In this document: piece by piece, positions 58,626 to 64,000 of the stretch | How the letters are laid out: every line of letters begins with the position of its first letter | Numbering within the stretch: the first letter of the stretch is position 1 | Assembly: GCA_025667525.1 (NCBI GenBank) | Contig: CM046882.1 | Span: forward strand, 219,154,592-219,218,591 | Direction of reading: 5' to 3' | Length of the DNA stretch: 64,000 nucleotides | DNA from: Glebionis coronaria | Lineage: Eukaryota; Streptophyta; Magnoliopsida; Asterales; Asteraceae | Notes under the pieces: model-generated | Seen by the model: the letters and a program-made list of their open reading frames with translations, nothing else | Databases searched by the model: none | Told to the model about the DNA's origin: nothing | Position numbers and translations under genes: made by a program

Positions 58626-61600
58626 TGTAACACCCCCAAATTTATACAACACAGTACAGCGGAAGACTCGTTGGTGTTACGGGATAGCACATTACTCACA
58701 TCATAGACAACGCATAAAAATTGCGTCGTTTAATAATAAATCATTTCCATTCATAAATATCAAAGTTACATCGGTCCCAAGTCATTACATTTCATACAAA
58801 GTTTTACAAAATATTTGAATGGAAAATATTGTTTAAGTGCGGGCCATGAATTCTTTTCGTCTTCCCGAGAATTACCTTCAAGTGCCTGAGATAAAACATG
58901 TTAAAAGAAAAGGTCAGCGATAACGCCGAGTGAATTCATAGAGTTTAATAAATTCCGTCAATATAACTTTGGTATAAAATTAGTACCAAAAATCAATACG
59001 TACAAATCATTGTAATAGGCCGTAAAATAGCCAAAATCATTTTATACAAATCTTTGTAATAGGCCATAAAATAGCCAAAGTCATTTTTATACAAATCCTT
59101 ATCGAAAATCATAATATAGGCATTTTCCTTAAAAATCATTATACGAGCCAATGTCGTAAAAACATCATACAATACATCTTATGACGTCGTATAAATTCAA
59201 ATAAAATCCGTTATATGAATATGGTTATGAAAACCAAAACACGAACATAATATCAATAGTATGACCCTGTATTGCTAGTCAGGCAATACATCGTAATTCG
59301 AAGCGTCTAATAGTATTTCGTTAGTTTTTGGATTATTATAAGCCGCATGACATTGTTACCTTACTAAACCAACAACGGGTAGCTAACCCGATACCAATTT
59401 TGCCCATCTAAAGTAGCGTGTCGTCACAAAGGTCACGCTATGGAAATCTTCTCATACATAAATTCGCTTACCAATCAATGTGGCACGACGGGGATCAACC
59501 GTCAAGGCGCGAACTGGGGTGATCGTCCCCAAATAGTACTATTAAATGCATAAGCGTCTACCAAATCCCGGTAGTTCACAATTCATGCTAATAGTACTTT
59601 TAGTGACATAACCTAACTTTAATAATCCATTTAATTTCATCTATCGGGTCCTTTAATCATTTATCGGGTCATACAATCGGGTCATTCAATCATTCGGGTC
59701 CAAAATCAATAAACAAACAATCGGGACAAATGGTGTCCTATTTTATAAAAGCTAACATGTTATCCCCCTCGCGGGTTTATAAAACATTTCATAAAAACAT
59801 TTAAAAGAGTGTGAGGCTATGAACTCACGTTGATGTGGGAAGACGGTTATCGGCGATTCGGATGTACGGTACGTGCTTCAATCACGAAAACCTAGACAAA
59901 TAATACTCGTCTTAGACTCATGTCCAATGACTTTATAAAAATACCAATTATGTATACATATGATGATTATATATATGATGATCAAGTGGGTTTACATATC
60001 CTCATTTACTCATTTTTGTGTTATGTGTCGATAACTTTTATACTAGTTTTCTCGTTTTACCTATTTACGTGTTTTAGGTCCAATAAGCCTATTATAAGTT
60101 CTTAACTTGTATTAATCCGTGTTATACTTACATTATCAGTATCTACACTTTACAAGTTGGGCCTAAATGGGTTAATCCCAATAAGTTCTTTTTATGAGTG
60201 TTCATCTTGTTTAGTCCAATTATTAGCCCAAGTATTAGTCCAAGTATTAGTCCAAGTATTAGTCCAATATGTTTACTTAGCTCGTTAATGCCCGTATGCC
60301 CTATAGTTCGGGTTTTATCGGTTTTTATTTGTTATACATGTCTATATATCAGTATATGAGTTTTATAAAGTTTACATTAGAGGGGTCCAACCGTCTAAGT
60401 TTTATTTAACAAAAAACGTTAATTTTACGGTATTAGCCGAAAAAGTCGTAAAAACAATGTTTATAGTTTTATAACTTATAATTATTATTTCACTACCATT
60501 TATATAGTTATTCATTCATTTACCCTTTTACATATTTATATAAATAAGTTTTATAAGTTTGTGGGTTTTAATTTATATTTTATACTATTAAAATTTGAGT
60601 GCATAATAGTATTATTCTTTAATTTCCAAAAATCTGATTTTTATCTTCACTTTCACCAAAACTGCCATATCTTGAGTTCTATATAGAGATAGAAGCTCAA
60701 ATTTTTATCACATAAACTAAATGATATGTTCTACATTTAAGTCTTCTATAGATACTGTTGAATCATCTTCTAAATAGTTTCTAAAAATCGTCCAAAACAG
60801 TGAACTCAGATTTATACCTTAAACTTGTTTTGATCATATCTCACTCATTACAATGATTCCATTGCATGGCCAACTCTCACATGTGTACAAGACCCATAGC
60901 TTACTGTTTATCAATCTATTCAAGTCATTTTATCAGCTTACCATATGTTTCTTCACTGTTTTATACAGCCAACAAATTTAAACAAGATTTTAACCTTGTT
61001 TCTTATGGGTTTTCACCTTTTTAATCATGTTTATCAACACCAAATCCCCACATAACATTTTTATCATCATATAATCATCATATACATATACAATAGGAAA
61101 GAAAATACATGATTACATAATCAAAATAACAAGAGGATGAGGAGAACAATCTTTATACCACCATGATGATGAAATGATGAGCTTTTGGATGAACAAGACA
61201 TGGTTTTGGGTAACCAATCTTATGAGATATCAACACCACTTCTAGGATCACCAAGTATTTGTAGATTCCTCCAAAAATCAGCCCTTGTTCTTCATGAAAA
61301 CTCCTTGAGAAATCAGCCCCAAACTCCCTTGAAAACTCCTTTTTACATGTTAAGATCACCTCCAATCTTCATAACTTCAATGGGTTTTCATCATATGTGT
61401 GAATAACATATGATTTCATGGTTAAATCAAGACCAAATGGGTTATTTAGGGTGAGAGTAGGAAGAATTTTTGAGAGAGAAATGGGAGGATGAGAGTGGTT
61501 TGCATGAGTGAAAATGGTGGTTATGAGTAGCTAGTTGTTTTTGTGGGATAAGTGGAAGAAACTAGCTTAAGTGTTAAGCTAGTGCTTACACTTGTAAGCT

Positions 61601-62188
61601 ACAAGTTAACATGATGCCACATCTTTGATGTGGTGTCATGTTGTGCCATCCCATGTGTATTAGTGGGATGGGATAATGTATTTTGTCCCACCTCACTAAT
61701 TTACGGGTATTCCTCGATTCTAGTTTCCTCGATTTGCGTGCCCTCGGGTCATTTCACGAAAAATGTTTTTATAAATTATGAATCAACGACACAAAACGAA
61801 TCCAATAAAAATTGTCTCATAAAAAACGGAGTTCGAAAACGTAAATACGTAATTCCTAGGGTTTCCGGTTTAGTCGTAAAGGACGTTAAAATAAAATCGT
61901 AAGTCCTAATCTCTTCTCGTAAATTTGTGAGTTTATGAACCAACACAAATTTAAAACTCCAAAATAATATTCACGGATAAATTTTATTTTCTGAAATGTC
62001 GGACTGCCACCAAAGACGGTGTATGTAAACGTAAGCACGTAACGTTGAATCCTCCGGTTTAGACGTAGTCGAGGCTACTCCAAGACGTAAATCCAAATTT
62101 CTTCCCAAAAATAAGTGAGTTCATAAAATAATATTTTCAAATAAATATTGAGAATAAAATATCAACCATAAATTGACGGATTGTCACA
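58626..62188 (-). repeat. C2 LTR 2 (full, 3563 bp)
   Basis: TGTAACACCCC to GATTGTCACA. It includes the segment missing from LTR 1. 13-mer at 58656-58668. 'Agtattagtccaagtattagtccaa' style short tandem units (about 12 bp) near 60228-60262 are specific to this copy; C1 has one unit there. Confidence 0.9.
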
Positions 62189-64000
62189 GCATTTACCCCT
62201 AAACAGGATCTTTGTCCTCGAAGATCATCTTACCTTACTACTCGCTTCTTATAGAGTTAAAGCCATGTGGGTATTTCTTCCACATTCGGTCTTTTCTCAC
62301 AAGTGCAATTCATTATAATACGCGAGTTTCATCAAACATAACTACGGGAATAAGATCAGGCTTAATGTTGACTTACTTTCTCTATCCATGATGTTCACAG
62401 GTTTTTGATGAATGCAACTTTTCGCCGATCTAAGCTCTACTAAGAATAATCAGATTCTCACTTGATAGATATTCCATCAAGTTCGATATACGAATCATAA
62501 TTTACGCAGTCCTTGAAGTCCTAGGGTAGATCCAGCTTATATGCCTTTCAAACCAATCTTTCTCATCATCTCAATGGTCCCAAACAACGGGGACTTATAT
62601 CCCATGATTTGTCAGATCATGAATTCATTTTTCCAAGGTTAAAAATTGTGGCATAACTTCGCTACCCATTTGGCACTTCAAGATCTACATTTCATATTCA
62701 CATAACCTCCTGCCCACTATCGGCAGTTAATAATCAAATCCTAATTTCAACAATCATTTCAGATCTCGCGGGTCGGGTATTTTGCAAGGTTGGGTTCGCC
62801 ATCATAGGAAACTTTAAACCTAAAAGACATGTCCAACTCACAGTGGGTGTATGTCGGATGTCTTCATCTCAACTCCTGCTTACGGATGCTCTAATTTCTA
62901 AATCTTAACAAGATTCGATCTTATTCCTAACACGATGATTACCAGTGGTAATCTTTCCAAAGGAAAACGATTATACGGTCTGTAACCAAAGGTCAATTAT
63001 TCAAACATAGAACAATGCTTATAGTATTTTGTATCGTTACTTTACCTCGTCCCTTCGATTGGGGTAGTACATAGTACTCTCATCAAGGTTCGTTCTCAAT
63101 GACTTCTGAGCAAATCTCTAGAAATTCGATGCGAAGAGAGGATCTTGATATATAGATGATCGATACAGGCACACAATGTTTATATAACTTCCTTTAAATA
63201 AAAGAGTCTATTTCTTCATCAAGATTCTATCATTAACGAGAATGATATTAGCAGATTTGGTCAGTCAGTCGACGATGACCCAAATCGAATCAAATTCAGA
63301 TGATGACCTTTGCAATAGCTAGACGTTTACTAATGTATGAGGCGATGTCTGTCTTCATAATTTTCATCAGTACAATTTCTTCAGACAAAGATACTTTTAG
63401 TCATAAATGACATACATATAATACTTATACTTACAATTTCCAACATAACTATATCTCACAATTTTCCATATTTAGGCAACCATAAACGGCCTTTTAAAAT
63501 ATCTAACGCTATCGGCTTCTCAATTCTGATGGTTCACATTAGCCGCGAACCCCTTTTATTATCTATATTATCCTTCTTACAAACATCGTTTATTTTTATA
63601 TTGTTCAGCAATTTATTTTGCACCTTCATTATTAAGGAACATGTCCTAATTGGTTCTTTATATTTTATACATAATGTGTCAGTATCTACATTCACTTTTC
63701 CAGATAAATAATTATCATGTCCACAATTTACTCAGATATTCTTTCTATATTATGCGTTAGAAATTACGTTCACTTTCCTCATGAAATAAATATCATAACC
63801 GTATTTATTCAAAATTCTTTCTTCATATCTTCTATGTTTTAGTTTCGTCTTTACTATCATTTTTATCCGTTTTACTCAATCCGTCGTCTAAAGCGTCGAT
63901 AATTATTATAATTAATTAAATAATTATTAGTTAATTTTTTTGTGAAGCGTAAACGTAAAAGTTTTAAATTTCTTAGTTCGACCAATTATATAAAATGTTC
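62189..64000 (-). pseudogene. Fossil chromovirus interior of C2, copy 2 (partial)
   Basis: Repeats 53096-54907 with few substitutions and runs off the window. Contains the same integrase remnant near 63260-63290. Confidence 0.75.

Larger units (their letters stand above)
50175..64000 (-). mobile_element. Element C2: LTR-internal-LTR-internal tandem
   Basis: Second member of the C family, inserted in the protease of G after AGTTC (50170-50174, candidate target duplication; the other copy is off-window). Order: LTR 50175-53095, interior 53096-58625, LTR 58626-62188, second interior from 62189 to the window end. The second interior matches 53096-54907 nearly base for base. This is not a simple element, which would end after its second LTR. 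No coding capacity beyond decayed pol. Confidence 0.85.

Overview
This window is plant nuclear DNA made almost entirely of nested LTR retrotransposons. I found no ordinary host gene, rRNA, functional tRNA gene or CRISPR array. The families are those of flowering plants: a Ty3/gypsy chromovirus with a C-terminal chromodomain and initiator-tRNA-Met primer site (Tekay/Del-like), several Athila-like elements with tRNA-Asp primer sites, and a Ty1/copia-like LTR fragment. The FDPG-type accessory proteins and Cys-rich proteins next to zinc knuckles resemble, from memory only, elements common in Asteraceae; treat that placement as tentative.

Layout. Element A (minus strand; left end off-window to about 35159) is Athila-like with LTRs of about 4.2 kb. 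Its 3' LTR is <1-3129, its internal region 3130-7938 (Cys-rich/zinc-knuckle ORF and two acidic ORFs, no RT or integrase), and its 5' LTR is 7939-9375 plus 32837-35159. Element B (9376-32831, minus, TSD AAGTA) is a Tekay-like chromovirus inserted into the 5' LTR of A. It keeps gag, protease, RT, RNase H, integrase and chromodomain in one frame, broken by a few nonsense codons, and gag carries three apparent frame-preserving GT-AG introns. Element C1 (12033-24391, minus, TSD GGGGC) is inserted in the 3' LTR of B. It is non-autonomous: two 3460-bp LTRs flank 5.4 kb of fossil chromovirus pol.

From 35160 the remnant of A is fused to Athila-like element D (35160-43272, plus; 5' LTR truncated; gag, protease and an acidic ORF but no RT). 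The 3' end of D lies inside the pol of a broken minus-strand Athila relic E (43273-45441). E's gag is interrupted by a 322-bp copia-type LTR and adjoining sequence (F, 45442-46045). Next is Athila-like element G (46046-50174, plus; LTR, primer site, gag and start of protease). G is interrupted by C2 (50175 to beyond the window end), a second member of the C family arranged LTR-internal-LTR-internal.

How the parts relate. Only B has a nearly complete enzyme set. A, D and C lack polymerase and integrase and could have moved only with enzymes supplied in trans. Observations worth follow-up are the apparent introns in B gag, spread of family C in an already decayed state, inverted repeats close to the predicted TATA boxes in three families (pairing retained despite sequence change in two), family-specific motif arrays at equivalent LTR positions in D and G, and a 13-base word shared by B, C and F.
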